Of a DNA stretch of 64,000 nt, positions 8,845 through 18,593 are shown piece after piece. The DNA is from Bacteroidales bacterium. GTDB taxonomy: Bacteria; Bacteroidota; Bacteroidia; Bacteroidales; UBA1715. Every line of letters begins with the position of its first letter. Position 1 is the stretch's first letter. A program made the position numbers and the translations under genes. Location of the stretch: assembly GCA_017516865.1 (NCBI GenBank), contig JAFXAU010000031.1:62001-126000 (forward strand). Reading direction: 5' to 3'. A model generated the notes under the pieces. The model was not told the origin of the DNA. It did no database searches and worked only from the letters and a program-made list of their open reading frames with translations.

Positions 8845-11457
8845 TTATTTTTTCAAAAGTTTTTTGATGTCGTTCAATTTATTTAACGCTTCAATAGGCG
8901 TTAAATTATTTATTTCTATTCCCAACAATTCATCGCGAATCTGCGACAAAACAGGGTCGTCGAGTTGGAAAATGCTTAACTGATAGCCTTCGCGAGTTTG
9001 TGCAATTTCGTCGACAGGTTTTGCAAGATTTTTGGCATTTCCACCGGCGCCTTCCAATTCTTTTAGAATCTGGTCAGCACGTTTGACAACAGACTTCGGC
9101 ATTCCAGCCATTTTTGCAACATGAATACCAAAACTGTGTTCGCTTCCGCCCGGAACAAGTTTTCGCAAGAAAATCACTTTCTGATTTTGTTCCCGCACAG
9201 AAACATTAAAATTCTTGACACGTGAAAAAGATTTTTCCAATTCGTTAAGCTCATGATAATGAGTTGCAAACAGCGTCTTAGGCTTTGCAAACGGACATTC
9301 GTGTAGATATTCAACTATTGCCCACGCAATGGAAATTCCATCGTAAGTACTCGTACCACGCCCCAATTCGTCAAACAAAACAAGACTGCGTTCGGTCATG
9401 TTGTTCAAAATATTTGCCGCCTCGTTCATTTCTACCATAAACGTAGATTCACCCTGCGAAATGTTGTCGGAAGCACCGACACGTGTAAAAACCTTATCCA
9501 CAATGCCCATAGTCACCGCATCGGCAGGAACGAAACAGCCCATTTGAGCCATAAGAACAATTAACGCTGTTTGTCGAAGCAACGCCGATTTTCCCGCCAT
9601 ATTCGGACCTGTGATGATGATGATCTGCTGTTTTTCGTTATCGAGATACACATCGTTGCCGATGTATTTCTCGCCTGGAGCCATTTCGGTTTCAATAACA
9701 GGATGACGGCCGTTTTTAATATCCAAAACCGTTGAATCGTTCACTTCGGGACGAACATAATCATTATTCACAGAAACAACCGAAAACGAAAACAGACAGT
9801 CAATCTGGGAAATAATACTTGCATCGAGTTGAATCGTTTCAATATATTTTGTAACACTCTGAACCAATGCGGAATACAACTCCTGCTCTATTTCGAGTAT
9901 ACGAGATTCCGCACCGAGAATTTTTTCCTCATATTCTTTAAGTTCTTGAGTTATATAGCGTTCCGCACCGACCAACGTCTGCTTGCGAACCCAATCTTCA
10001 GGAACTTTTTCTTTATGTGTATTGCGTACTTCAATGTAGTACCCAAAAACATTATTAAACGCAACTTTAATTTTAGGTATTCCAGTCCGTTTTTCCTCAC
10101 GTTCCTGCATTTTCAGCAAATATTCCTTGCTGTGGTTCGACAATTCACGTAATTCGTCAAGTTCAGCATTGACACCACTCCGAATAATATTGCCTTTATT
10201 GACGGCATTCGACGCATCGGGCTGAATTTCCCGTTCAATTTTTTCACGTAAGGCATCGCACGAATTAAGTTGATTTGCAAAGGCAACCAATGTTTCGTTT
10301 CCCGACTGAAGACACAAAGACTTTAGAGGCACAATTCCTTCCAATGTCTTCTGCAACTGAAGCAACTCCCGAGGCAAAATACGGTTGGTGGCGACACGTG
10401 CGATGATTCGTTCCAAATCGCACATAGAATTCAGCAGACAAGCCAATTCTTCTATCATATCAGGCTGTTCCACCAATGACTGAACGACATCTAAACGCGC
10501 CCGTATTTCGGGAACTTTCCGAAGCGGAAGAGCAATCCATCGACGAAGAAGACGCGCCCCCATCGACGTTCTGGTGTTGTCGAGCACAGAAAGTAATGTT
10601 TTTGCGCCAACATTTCCCGAGCCGAACAATTCGAGATTGCGAATGGTGAATTTATCCAACCAGACATAATCTTCTTGGTCAAGACGGGCAAGATTCCGAA
10701 TGTGGCTCGTCATCTTATGCTCCGTTATGTCAAGGTAGTACAGGATTGAACCAGCCGCAATCACTGCCTGCGTCATTTCCTCTACACCGAATCCTTTCAA
10801 CGAAGTCGTCTCAAACTGGGCAACAAGCTTATCACGGGCAGATTCTATGGTAAAAATCCAATCGTCAAGTTTATTAACACAAAGACCATCTTTGTAGAAC
10901 GTTTCCTTGAACCACTGTTCCTGCGTACGGTCGTACAAAATTTCCTTCGGTCGGAAACTATTCAGCAGTTTCTCAACATAATCGACAGTTCCCTGTGCAA
11001 CAAAAAATTCGCCTGTAGATATATCCAAAAAAGCAACACCCACCACAGAATGGTCACAATGCACAGAAGCCAAAAAGTTATTTTCCCTATTTTCGAGAAT
11101 ACTTTCGCTCAGCGACACTCCCGGAGTCACCATTTCGGTAATTCCACGCTTAACCAACGTCTTGGTCTTTGACGGATCTTCCAATTGCTCGCAAATGGCA
11201 ACTCGCTGACCAGCCCGAACCAATTTTGGCAAATACGTATCGAGGGCGTGGTACGGAAAACCAGCCATTTCAATTTCGTTTGGCGTTCCCGCAGAACGTC
11301 GAGTAAGAGTTATTCCGAGAATTTGAGACGTTTTTACCGCATCGCTGGAATAGGTTTCATAAAAATCCCCCACACGATAAAGCAATATTGCATCGGGATG
11401 CTTTTCCTTCATCTGGAAATATTGCCGCATCATTGGAGTTTCTATCGACTTTGCCAC
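8845..11457 (-). CDS. mutS: DNA mismatch repair protein MutS
   Basis: An 870-residue MutS1 that recognises mismatches and small loops and recruits MutL. The mismatch-reading Phe-x-Glu motif is present (F32, E34 in VGDFYETYS). The ATPase has Walker A GPNMAGKS at 617-624, the Walker B region [16 protein letters not shown] and the ATHYHEL switch. The connector, lever and clamp regions are all represented, and length is typical. It is the first gene of the operon with PBP1A and the PorE-like gene, an unusual pairing of repair with cell-wall functions. Confidence 0.97.
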   Translation of the reverse strand: MAKSIETPMMRQYFQMKEKHPDAILLYRVGDFYETYSSDAVKTSQILGITLTRRSAGTPNEIEMAGFPYHALDTYLPKLVRAGQRVAICEQLEDPSKTKTLVKRGITEMVTPGVSLSESILENRENNFLASVHCDHSVVGVAFLDISTGEFFVAQGTVDYVEKLLNSFRPKEILYDRTQEQWFKETFYKDGLCVNKLDDWIFTIESARDKLVAQFETTSLKGFGVEEMTQAVIAAGSILYYLDITEHKMTSHIRNLARLDQEDYVWLDKFTIRNLELFGSGNVGAKTLLSVLDNTRTSMGARLLRRWIALPLRKVPEIRARLDVVQSLVEQPDMIEELACLLNSMCDLERIIARVATNRILPRELLQLQKTLEGIVPLKSLCLQSGNETLVAFANQLNSCDALREKIEREIQPDASNAVNKGNIIRSGVNAELDELRELSNHSKEYLLKMQEREEKRTGIPKIKVAFNNVFGYYIEVRNTHKEKVPEDWVRKQTLVGAERYITQELKEYEEKILGAESRILEIEQELYSALVQSVTKYIETIQLDASIISQIDCLFSFSVVSVNNDYVRPEVNDSTVLDIKNGRHPVIETEMAPGEKYIGNDVYLDNEKQQIIIITGPNMAGKSALLRQTALIVLMAQMGCFVPADAVTMGIVDKVFTRVGASDNISQGESTFMVEMNEAANILNNMTERSLVLFDELGRGTSTYDGISIAWAIVEYLHECPFAKPKTLFATHYHELNELEKSFSRVKNFNVSVREQNQKVIFLRKLVPGGSEHSFGIHVAKMAGMPKSVVKRADQILKELEGAGGNAKNLAKPVDEIAQTREGYQLSIFQLDDPVLSQIRDELLGIEINNLTPIEALNKLNDIKKLLKK

Positions 11458-11479
11458 TACACTACATTTTTAGCAAAAC

Positions 11480-11487
11480 CAAAAGTA
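11480..11487 (-). promoter_or_regulatory. -7 box of the mutS operon
   Basis: TACTTTTG on the minus strand matches TAnnTTTG, 23 bases before the mutS ATG. No clear -33 TTG is visible. Confidence 0.5.
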
Positions 11488-11689
11488 CACATTTATACCA
11501 TGCCGACATTACATACGGCAACCTTTGTTTCAACAATTTTTCAAACAATGCATATAATACTCCCAAAAATTTAGAACTGTACCCTTCCCCAAAAATCGGA
11601 CAATGTCTAACTATACAAATAAAACGATAAATTTGTAAAAACAGGAAAGGTATTTATGTTTACAACATATAATCGTTTATAAATTTTCA

Positions 11690-11727
11690 GAAAATAAAAA
11701 AGGTGTAAATGATTGATTTACACCTTT
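11690..11727 (-). terminator. Rho-independent terminator of der
   Basis: A 12-bp stem AAAGGTGTAAAT / ATTTACACCTTT with a 5-base loop is followed on the minus strand by TTTTTTATTTT. It lies about 45 bases after the der stop codon. Confidence 0.9.
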
Positions 11728-11771
11728 GAATATAATTTTCTATAAAATAGAATAATCAAGAAATACGCCTT

Positions 11772-13082
11772 CTATTTATCGCGGACATACACTCGCACCG
11801 TAGAACCACAGAAGTTGAAATTCTTTCGTAACTGGTTCTCCAAGTATCGTTTATATGGGTCTCTCACATATTTTGAGTTACTAGCAAAAAAGACAAATGC
11901 AGGATATGGCGTAGGCAGTTGGCTTACATATTTTATTTTAACTGTCTTTCCTTTCACCATAGGCGGTGTATACCGTGCAATCACGTCGAGCATAACCTCG
12001 TTCAAACGTGACGTAGGAATACGGCGTTTACGGTTTTCATACACCTCGCGTATTTTTTCAAGAATCTTTTGAATACGCTGTTTTTCAAGCACCGACGTAA
12101 ATATTATCGGCACATCGGTAAACGGTGCAATTTTTTTGCGTATCAGTTCCTCATACTCGCGTGACGTATTCGTAGTTTTTTCTACTAAATCCCACTTATT
12201 CACGCAAATAACCACACCTTTATTGTTCTTTACAATAAGATGAAGAATATTCATATCTTGTGCCTCTATGCCGTTTGTGGCATCGAGCATAAGTACGCAC
12301 ACGTCCGATTCTTCCAACGAACGAATTGCCCGTAAAACAGAATAAAATTCAAGATCTTCGGAAACTTTTTCTTTTTTACGCAGTCCTGCCGTATCAGTAA
12401 AATAATAATCGTAACCGAATTTATTGAAACGTGTTCCGATTGAGTCGCGAGTTGTTCCAGCAATATCGGTGACAATATGCTGGTCGTCGCCTATGAGTGC
12501 ATTTATAAAGGACGATTTACCCACATTCGGTCGTCCAACTACAGCAACACGTGGAATTTCTTCGTCGATTTCCTCTTTTGGCTTGTCAGGCGGAAGTTTT
12601 GCCATCACGGCATCAAGCATGTCGCCCGTTCCACTGCCGCTTGCCGATGAAATGGTGAAATAATCCCCCAATCCCAATGAATAGAATTCAGCAGCATCGT
12701 ACATATATTTTCCATCGTCAACCTTATTCACGACAAGCACATAGGGTTTGTCCACCTTCCGCAACATTTCCGCAACACTGGCGTCAATGTCGGTCACGCC
12801 ACAACGCACATCGACCATAAAAATAACCACGTCGGCCTCGTTTATCGCAAGCACCACCTGTTTACGGATTTCTTCCTCAAACACATCTTCGGATTTCACC
12901 GTAACACCTCCGGTGTCAATAACCGTAAACTCACGCCCATTCCACACTCCTTCACCATAATTGCGGTCGCGGGTAACGCCACTCTGCGAGTCAATTATCG
13001 CACGACGATTTTCTATCAAACGGTTAAATAACGTTGATTTTCCAACATTAGGACGTCCTACTATTGCTACTACTCCACTCAT
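11772..13082 (-). CDS. der: Ribosome-assembly GTPase Der (EngA)
   Basis: A 436-residue protein with two tandem GTPase domains and a C-terminal KH-like domain, needed for maturation of the 50S subunit. The first domain starts MSGVVAIVGRPNVGKST and has DTGG and NKVD. The second has VVGRPNVGKSS, DTAG and NKWD. The KH-like tail includes TPPMVKGKTVKIKY and ends CGSTVRVYVRDK. The frame is open to 13136, but that extension contains a TAnnTTTGC promoter box, so the start at 13082, which also fits the family, was chosen. It is a single-gene unit with its own terminator. Confidence 0.95.
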   Translation of the reverse strand: MSGVVAIVGRPNVGKSTLFNRLIENRRAIIDSQSGVTRDRNYGEGVWNGREFTVIDTGGVTVKSEDVFEEEIRKQVVLAINEADVVIFMVDVRCGVTDIDASVAEMLRKVDKPYVLVVNKVDDGKYMYDAAEFYSLGLGDYFTISSASGSGTGDMLDAVMAKLPPDKPKEEIDEEIPRVAVVGRPNVGKSSFINALIGDDQHIVTDIAGTTRDSIGTRFNKFGYDYYFTDTAGLRKKEKVSEDLEFYSVLRAIRSLEESDVCVLMLDATNGIEAQDMNILHLIVKNNKGVVICVNKWDLVEKTTNTSREYEELIRKKIAPFTDVPIIFTSVLEKQRIQKILEKIREVYENRKRRIPTSRLNEVMLDVIARYTPPMVKGKTVKIKYVSQLPTPYPAFVFFASNSKYVRDPYKRYLENQLRKNFNFCGSTVRVYVRDK

Positions 13083-13096
13083 TGCTAAAATTTTAG

Positions 13097-13105
13097 GCAA
13101 AGATA
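13097..13105 (-). promoter_or_regulatory. -7 box of der; fixes the start codon
   Basis: TATCTTTGC on the minus strand lies 14 bases upstream of the der ATG at 13082. Transcription from here would give a short leader and excludes the longer reading frame. Confidence 0.65.
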
Positions 13106-13247
13106 AAAAATCTCGTGTGTAAAATTCTTTTTCCACAAAAAGAAATGGAACAAAATTGATCTACATCTAAATGAGATTATTCAAAAAAATTCAATTTCAT
13201 TGTAACATTTATCACCCAAATCGAGTCTTGTAAAAAAAAATCAAAGG

Positions 13248-13466
13248 ATGAAACAATTTTTTTTAGTATCTATCTGCTTATTTGGCTTGATAGCTTGTGG
13301 AACAAGAGAATCGGAAATTCAATCGGCATACGAAAAAGGGCACGAAGCCGGCTACGACAAAGGATATAGCGAAGGGTTCGAACAAGGTAAAAAAGACGGA
13401 TATCAAGAAGGTGTTGAAGACGGGAAATCTCGTGTATTGGAAGATGAATCGACGTTTACATACTAA
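13248..13466 (+). CDS. Small lipoprotein with eight GX3 repeats
   Basis: A 72-residue protein with a lipoprotein signal peptide (lipobox LIAC, Cys at residue 17), followed by eight perfect tandem tetrapeptides of the form xxxG: YEKG HEAG YDKG YSEG FEQG KKDG YQEG VEDG. It ends in a short acidic tail. A helix with Gly every fourth residue is the kind of pattern seen in eukaryotic Yae1-type deca-GX3 domains and in FliH-like helices, where it allows close helix packing. No function can be assigned. AAAGG lies directly before the ATG. It stands alone between der and the GH9 gene. Confidence 0.75.
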   Translation: MKQFFLVSICLFGLIACGTRESEIQSAYEKGHEAGYDKGYSEGFEQGKKDGYQEGVEDGKSRVLEDESTFTY

Positions 13467-13484
13467 AAAGAATTAAGAGTTAAA

Positions 13485-13509
13485 GCTGACTGAATACGTC
13501 GAAGCCACC
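13485..13509. repeat. Degenerate copy of the TCGAAGCCAC palindrome
   Basis: GCTGACTGAATACG runs into TCGAAGCCACC, a worn copy of the element at 28232-28256. The right half also forms its own small hairpin, CGAAG-CCAC-CTTCG (13500-13513). Confidence 0.45.
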
Positions 13510-13605
13510 TTCGCTGAAATACATCAAATTCCACAAAAACAGCATAAAAAAATATTTTTTCGTAGAATTTATCTACTTAAAATATTTTAGCATATTCCTT
13601 TTTCG

Positions 13606-13613
13606 TACTTTTG
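13606..13613 (+). promoter_or_regulatory. -7 box of the GH9 cellulase gene
   Basis: TACTTTTG matches TAnnTTTG and lies 23 bases before the ATG at 13637. Confidence 0.55.
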
Positions 13614-13636
13614 GAGACAAATAACAAGACAAAGAA

Positions 13637-15343
13637 ATGAGGACAAGAAAAATCTTAACTTTCTTTATTATAACGCTTTACATAATGAAAGGGTACTCAC
13701 AAAACCATGCGATTCGTGTCAACCAGATTGGATATATCACCAACGAAGTGAAAACAGCGTTCATTGCAAATAAAAACGCTACTTCGTTCGAAATTAAAGA
13801 TGCACAGACGGATAAAACCGTGTATCAAGGGAAACCATCGGAAAACTCGTATTGGAAAATGTCCGAAGAAAATTTGCAGACGATTGATTTCAGCGATTTT
13901 AAACAAGAAGGCTTCTATTATATAGTGTGCGGCGACGAAAAATCGTTTCCGTTCAAAATTCAAAATGAACATCTTTTCAATGATATAAGTAAGGCTTCAA
14001 TTCGGGCATTTTACTACTGGCGCGCGTCAACAGAACTGGTTCCGCAACATGCTACATGGAAAGGCACTGACTTCTCGCGTCCTATGGGACACAAAGACGA
14101 TGTGGTGAAAGTTCACTCATCGGCTGCCACAAAATCCCGTCCCGAAGGGACTATCGTCTCCGCCCCCAAAGGCTGGTACGACGCGGGCGACTACAATCTC
14201 TACGTGGTGAACGCAGGAATCTCCTATCACGCGCTGGCTTTTGCATACGAAATGCTGCCAGAATATTACAACTCGCTCAACCTGAACATTCCCGAGAGCG
14301 GCAACGGTATCCCCGACATTCTCAACGAACTTAAATGGGAACTTGATTGGCTGTTTGCCATGCAAGACGAAGACGGCGGTGTTTACACCAAACTGTCGTC
14401 TCTCCGTTTTTGCAGCATGATTATGCCCCACGAAGACAAACTCGACCGCTATATGATTGGAAAATCAACTGCTTCGGCTCTTGATTTTGCAGCCATGATG
14501 GCAATGTCGGCACGAATATTCAAACCGTACGAACATCTTTTTCCAAATATTTCAGGGAAAGCATTAAATGCGGCAAAACGAGCATGGAATTGGGCGAAGA
14601 GTAATCCTACGGTATATTACAAAAACCCTTCGGATGTATTTACTGGCAACTATCGTGACGACGACGTGACCGACGAGTTTTTCTGGGCAGCATCAGAATT
14701 GTACATCACAACAAAAGACGAAAAATACTTTAAGGAATTAGATTTCTCACAGGAATTTACCGTTCCCGAATGGGGAAACGTCCGCACGTTGGGACTTATG
14801 TCGCTTGTATTGCACAACGAGGTTCTTCCGAAAGAATATTCGAACGTGTTCGCTTCGTTCCAAAAATTGACCAACGACCTCTATGCCATGTACGAACGTT
14901 CTGCAAACAAGGTCCCCATTGAAAAATTCAATTGGGGAAGCAACGGTGTAATTGCATCATCAGGAGCGTTACTTGGTTTGGCATACAAGGAATATGGTGA
15001 CGAAAAATACCGTCGCGCAATGATTGATTCGTGGAACTATCTATTAGGCTGTAATCCAACAGATTACTGTTTCATTTCGGGATTCGGTTCAAAATATCCG
15101 AAACATTTCCACGACCGCCGTTGCACTTCCGATGGCATCGAAGAACCAATTCCAGGTTATTTGGCTGGTGGAGCCACAAACATTATTCTGCGTGACTGCG
15201 GAGCAAAAGGCTACCCTTCCACTACCCCTGCTGGCTGTTACCGCGATGCCATTTGCAGTTTCTCGACCAACGAAATTGCAATAAATTGGAATGCGCCATT
15301 TGCATTGCTGGCGGGAATGATAAATTCAATGCAAAAAAAATAA
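13637..15343 (+). CDS. Glycoside hydrolase family 9 endoglucanase
   Basis: A 568-residue secreted enzyme predicted to cleave beta-1,4-glucan with inversion. After a signal peptide (about residues 1-21) comes an N-terminal Ig-like CelD_N domain (about 25-108, starting IRVNQIGY) and then the (alpha/alpha)6 catalytic barrel. The catalytic base region is DAGDY at 182-186, and the catalytic acid is E546 in STNEIAINWNAP. The substrate-binding segment near KYPKHFHDRRC replaces the usual PPHHR. There is no carbohydrate-binding module or T9SS sorting domain at the C-terminus, so a periplasmic or outer-membrane location is plausible. No SusC/SusD pair or other polysaccharide locus surrounds it. The dehydrogenase gene follows 19 bases later. 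Confidence 0.92.
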   Translation: MRTRKILTFFIITLYIMKGYSQNHAIRVNQIGYITNEVKTAFIANKNATSFEIKDAQTDKTVYQGKPSENSYWKMSEENLQTIDFSDFKQEGFYYIVCGDEKSFPFKIQNEHLFNDISKASIRAFYYWRASTELVPQHATWKGTDFSRPMGHKDDVVKVHSSAATKSRPEGTIVSAPKGWYDAGDYNLYVVNAGISYHALAFAYEMLPEYYNSLNLNIPESGNGIPDILNELKWELDWLFAMQDEDGGVYTKLSSLRFCSMIMPHEDKLDRYMIGKSTASALDFAAMMAMSARIFKPYEHLFPNISGKALNAAKRAWNWAKSNPTVYYKNPSDVFTGNYRDDDVTDEFFWAASELYITTKDEKYFKELDFSQEFTVPEWGNVRTLGLMSLVLHNEVLPKEYSNVFASFQKLTNDLYAMYERSANKVPIEKFNWGSNGVIASSGALLGLAYKEYGDEKYRRAMIDSWNYLLGCNPTDYCFISGFGSKYPKHFHDRRCTSDGIEEPIPGYLAGGATNIILRDCGAKGYPSTTPAGCYRDAICSFSTNEIAINWNAPFALLAGMINSMQKK

Positions 15344-15362
15344 TTCATATTTTTTCACATTT

Positions 15363-16319
15363 ATGAAAAAAGAAAAAACTATGGAACAAATAGTAGTACT
15401 CGATGCGGCAACAATCGGAGAAAACTGCATTTTCGACCCATTCAAAAAATTGGGGAACCTTCGTGTTTTTGCGACAACAAATAGTACCGAAAGATTGCAA
15501 CACATTGACAATGCATCAATTATCATCACAAACAAAGTCATTATTGACAAGGAAATAATGGATGCCTGTCCGAGTCTAAAATTAATTTGTCTTACGGCTA
15601 CGGGAATGAACAACGTAGATTTGGCGTATGCCAAGAAAAAAGGAATTGTTGTGAAAAATGTTGCGGGCTACTCCACCGAAAGCGTTGTGCAACATACCTT
15701 TGCAATACTGCTGTCGTTACTGCAACATACAGCATATTACTCAAGTTACGTTTCTTCCACAGTATATTCGCACCAAAATCTGTTCACCCACATTGGTCCG
15801 GGCTATATGGAATTGCATGGACGCACATGGGGAATTATCGGTCTGGGAACGATTGGTCGCCGCGTGGCACAAGTAGCATCGGCTTTCGGATGCAAAGTCG
15901 TATACTACTCCACTTCGGGAAATAACCACACAAAAGATTATCAAGAAGTTACACTTGACGAACTTTTGCAAACTTCCGACATTATTTCAATACATTCACC
16001 TCTCAACCAGCAGACTAAAGGATTAATCGACTCGGAACAATTCAAAAAAATGAAACCCGACGCATACATTGTAAATGTGGGACGTGGTGGAATAATCAAC
16101 GAAAATGCTCTTGCACAAGCCCTCAGAGAAAAACGCATAGCTGGTGCCTGCCTCGACGTGATGGAAAAAGAACCATTGCCACTTACGTCTCCGCTTCTTG
16201 AAGAATCAATACAAGACAGACTACTCATCACCCCTCATGTGGCATGGGTAAGCGACAAAGCTCTCAAAAAATTGATGGAACAGACCTACGAAAATGTAAG
16301 AACGTTTGTAGAGGAATAA
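15363..16319 (+). CDS. D-2-hydroxyacid dehydrogenase
   Basis: A 318-residue NAD(P)-dependent enzyme that interconverts 2-oxoacids and D-2-hydroxyacids, for example hydroxypyruvate and glycerate. The Rossmann signature is GLGTIGRRVAQ. The substrate arginine is in VNVGRGGIIN, the catalytic glutamate in LDVMEKEPLP, and the catalytic histidine in TPHVAW. An in-frame second ATG at 15381 (MEQIVVLDAA) may be the true start, because the first six residues are only KKEKT-type. It lies 19 bases after the GH9 gene and converges with the S46 peptidase gene at a gap of 3 bases. The exact substrate is not clear from sequence. Confidence 0.9.
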   Translation: MKKEKTMEQIVVLDAATIGENCIFDPFKKLGNLRVFATTNSTERLQHIDNASIIITNKVIIDKEIMDACPSLKLICLTATGMNNVDLAYAKKKGIVVKNVAGYSTESVVQHTFAILLSLLQHTAYYSSYVSSTVYSHQNLFTHIGPGYMELHGRTWGIIGLGTIGRRVAQVASAFGCKVVYYSTSGNNHTKDYQEVTLDELLQTSDIISIHSPLNQQTKGLIDSEQFKKMKPDAYIVNVGRGGIINENALAQALREKRIAGACLDVMEKEPLPLTSPLLEESIQDRLLITPHVAWVSDKALKKLMEQTYENVRTFVEE

Positions 16320-16322
16320 TTT

Positions 16323-18593
16323 TTATTTCCTTATCGTCAACTCCTTCACTATATTGTCTGCCTTGCCGTATTGTTCCAGGCAGAATAAAATGTATCGGAT
16401 ATCGACGCAGATGTTTCTGCACACGGATTCATCATAATAATAGTCGCTCAACGTGCCTTCCTTGTTTCGGTCGAAATTCAGACCGACCAAGTAGCCGTTG
16501 GCGTCGAGCACGGGACTGCCCGAGTTTCCGCCCGAAGTCTGACACGTTGTAATGAAATTCAGCACAAATGGTTCATAATTATCTGTATTTGCATTTTGTG
16601 ACACAACAACCGAATCACCATTTAACGCTTTTTCAAATATTTTCGCAATAGATCCAGCAGCTCGACTTGCATCCTCTATCATCAGCATAACTTGAAAATC
16701 TTCGTTCGCCTTGTACTCACGAGGTTTATCCTTTGTCATTTTTACCAGTCTCTCAGGCGTGGTATAATACGGATAGTGAACAACAGAGTCAGCAGGTTCT
16801 ACTTTCGTATCTCTCGGTATCCCACGTCTTAAATATGGATTATCGGGGACATATACTGCACCACCTTTTTTCTTCGTATAGGATTTAACTGTGCCGTAAC
16901 TTATTCGCATTGTGTTATTTGCATCGGGAAACATAGCACCGTGAGTGTATTCAAGCAATGCCTTCTGACGTGAATAATTCACGCTGTCGAACATTTGTTT
17001 CGCCATTTCGTACTCAGTATAAAGGGTTTGCAACTCAATCCACACATCTTGCGTAAATCTAAATAAGGCATCGTTATTTTTGAGATATTGCCTCACATCG
17101 AGGTCCCATATACCTTCCATAACACCAGTAGTATCTTTTTCAGTGTATTTCCATTTCTTGTTTATCTTTTTCTGGAACTTCTTGGCACGGTCGTAGTTGG
17201 TAAACACGCTTTTGTTGAACACGCTGTCTTCAAATTTTGCAAAATCTTCTAAAGTTTTTAAATTCTGTAGTGACGACAGCGAGATATGTTCCTTGTCCTG
17301 CATAATCAATAATACCCCCATCGACATGAAAGCCGATCGTTCCAATTCGGGATTGTATTTTTTCACTACATCAAGAAACTTCTCTCCCCTTAGGAAATTC
17401 GTGCCCATGCCTGGACCTGACGTAGAAAGGACTATGCTCGACGGCAACAACGTCTTCATTCGCCACAACCCTTCCATGCAGACCACCAATTTTCGGTATG
17501 CAGCATAATATTGGGAAGCATATTGGTCGTACAAGAACACCGCATCTTTATATTGTTCCTTTAACGAATCATTTTTTTCCAACCAATACTCAAGATTTGC
17601 ATCCCTTTCGCGACGAGCCGAATCAGCATTAGAATTCTTGTACGCCTCTCCTTCCGACAGCCATTTCACATAATAGTTCGACAACGAAGAATATTGAGCA
17701 TACACTTCCTGATATTCTTTTTCGCCCTTTTCCATATACTGGCAGATTGGTCGCAAACGAATGTCGCGCATCGTAATTTGTGCAGGATTCAACTCATTGA
17801 TTATCATTGACAACTCCCCTTCCGAGCCATACATTTTTGTTTCGGCAGGATACCCGATAACCATTGTAAAATCGTCTTCTTTCACACCTTTCGTATTGAT
17901 TTCCAACGATTTTCGAGGTTGAACCGGTTCATTGTTTTCATATATGCGAAGGAAGGCGAAATCGGCACTGCTGCGAGGCCAACTCCAATTGTCGGCGTTG
18001 CCGCCAAACTGAGCGATGTCGGCAGGCATAAACGCAACAAGACGAACGTCGGTGTAGGTTTTGGTCTTAAACATAAAATACTGGTTCCCCGCAAAAAACT
18101 CCTCTATCGAGAACTTAAATTCTTTGGTGGAATCCCTGGTAATGGAATCGGTGATTTGCTTCATATTCAGTCCGCCCTTCTTCAACTCGAGCACACGGTC
18201 GGTCACGTCGAACATTGCGAGCATCATTGTTGCCGACAGACGGGTAGTTGGAATTTCCTCGTTCCTTGATTTTGCGAAGAAACCATTTTTCAAATACCCC
18301 TTCCCTCCTTCGCACGCTTTAGATATATGATACTCAACGCAATGGTAATTTGTAAGCACCAATCCTTCGTCCGACACAAAACTACCCGTGCAACCGTTGC
18401 CGATTTGCACCACTGCGTTAGTCAGACACGCCTTTTCGGCACTATAAATTTGTTCGGCGGTAAGTTTACAACCCTGCGCCTGCATATCAGGCAGAATTTG
18501 TTGTTCAACGAGCATTGGAATCCACAGTCCTTCGGACGCGAACACTCTCACCGACAGCGACAAAAGCGTAAAAAACAATATTTTATTCTTCAT
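16323..18593 (-). CDS. S46 dipeptidyl-peptidase, DPP11-like
   Basis: A 756-residue exported serine exopeptidase that releases N-terminal dipeptides in the periplasm. The signal peptide ends at about residue 19. The chymotrypsin-like triad is seen as H84 (TNYHC), an Asp near residue 224, and S691 (GGNSGSP). The N-terminus-binding region GGNADNWSWPR is intact. Eighteen residues after the catalytic Ser lies R709 (LNFDRN). In this family Arg at that place marks DPP11, which prefers Asp/Glu at P1; DPP7 has Gly there. The start overlaps the maf stop by 11 bases, so the pair is coupled. Such enzymes feed on peptides in asaccharolytic relatives. Confidence 0.92.
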   Translation of the reverse strand: MKNKILFFTLLSLSVRVFASEGLWIPMLVEQQILPDMQAQGCKLTAEQIYSAEKACLTNAVVQIGNGCTGSFVSDEGLVLTNYHCVEYHISKACEGGKGYLKNGFFAKSRNEEIPTTRLSATMMLAMFDVTDRVLELKKGGLNMKQITDSITRDSTKEFKFSIEEFFAGNQYFMFKTKTYTDVRLVAFMPADIAQFGGNADNWSWPRSSADFAFLRIYENNEPVQPRKSLEINTKGVKEDDFTMVIGYPAETKMYGSEGELSMIINELNPAQITMRDIRLRPICQYMEKGEKEYQEVYAQYSSLSNYYVKWLSEGEAYKNSNADSARRERDANLEYWLEKNDSLKEQYKDAVFLYDQYASQYYAAYRKLVVCMEGLWRMKTLLPSSIVLSTSGPGMGTNFLRGEKFLDVVKKYNPELERSAFMSMGVLLIMQDKEHISLSSLQNLKTLEDFAKFEDSVFNKSVFTNYDRAKKFQKKINKKWKYTEKDTTGVMEGIWDLDVRQYLKNNDALFRFTQDVWIELQTLYTEYEMAKQMFDSVNYSRQKALLEYTHGAMFPDANNTMRISYGTVKSYTKKKGGAVYVPDNPYLRRGIPRDTKVEPADSVVHYPYYTTPERLVKMTKDKPREYKANEDFQVMLMIEDASRAAGSIAKIFEKALNGDSVVVSQNANTDNYEPFVLNFITTCQTSGGNSGSPVLDANGYLVGLNFDRNKEGTLSDYYYDESVCRNICVDIRYILFCLEQYGKADNIVKELTIRK

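Larger units (their letters stand above)
11458..11771. other. Intergenic region between mutS and der
   Basis: The 314-base gap holds the mutS promoter box at its left end and the der terminator at its right end. I found no convincing gene in it. A box-like TAAATTTG at 11628-11635 on the plus strand has no partner -33 element and no plus-strand terminator behind it. Confidence 0.6.

Noticed and set aside
11628..11640. Promoter of a small RNA in the mutS-der gap
   Set aside because: TAAATTTG has no -33 partner, and the only hairpin downstream has its T-run on the minus strand.
13083..13136. N-terminal extension of Der
   Set aside because: It holds the -7 promoter box and is absent from the family pattern, which begins at MSGVVAIVGRP.
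13637..15343. T9SS sorting domain on the GH9 enzyme
   Set aside because: The protein ends right after the catalytic domain (LLAGMINSMQKK) with no sorting-domain motifs.
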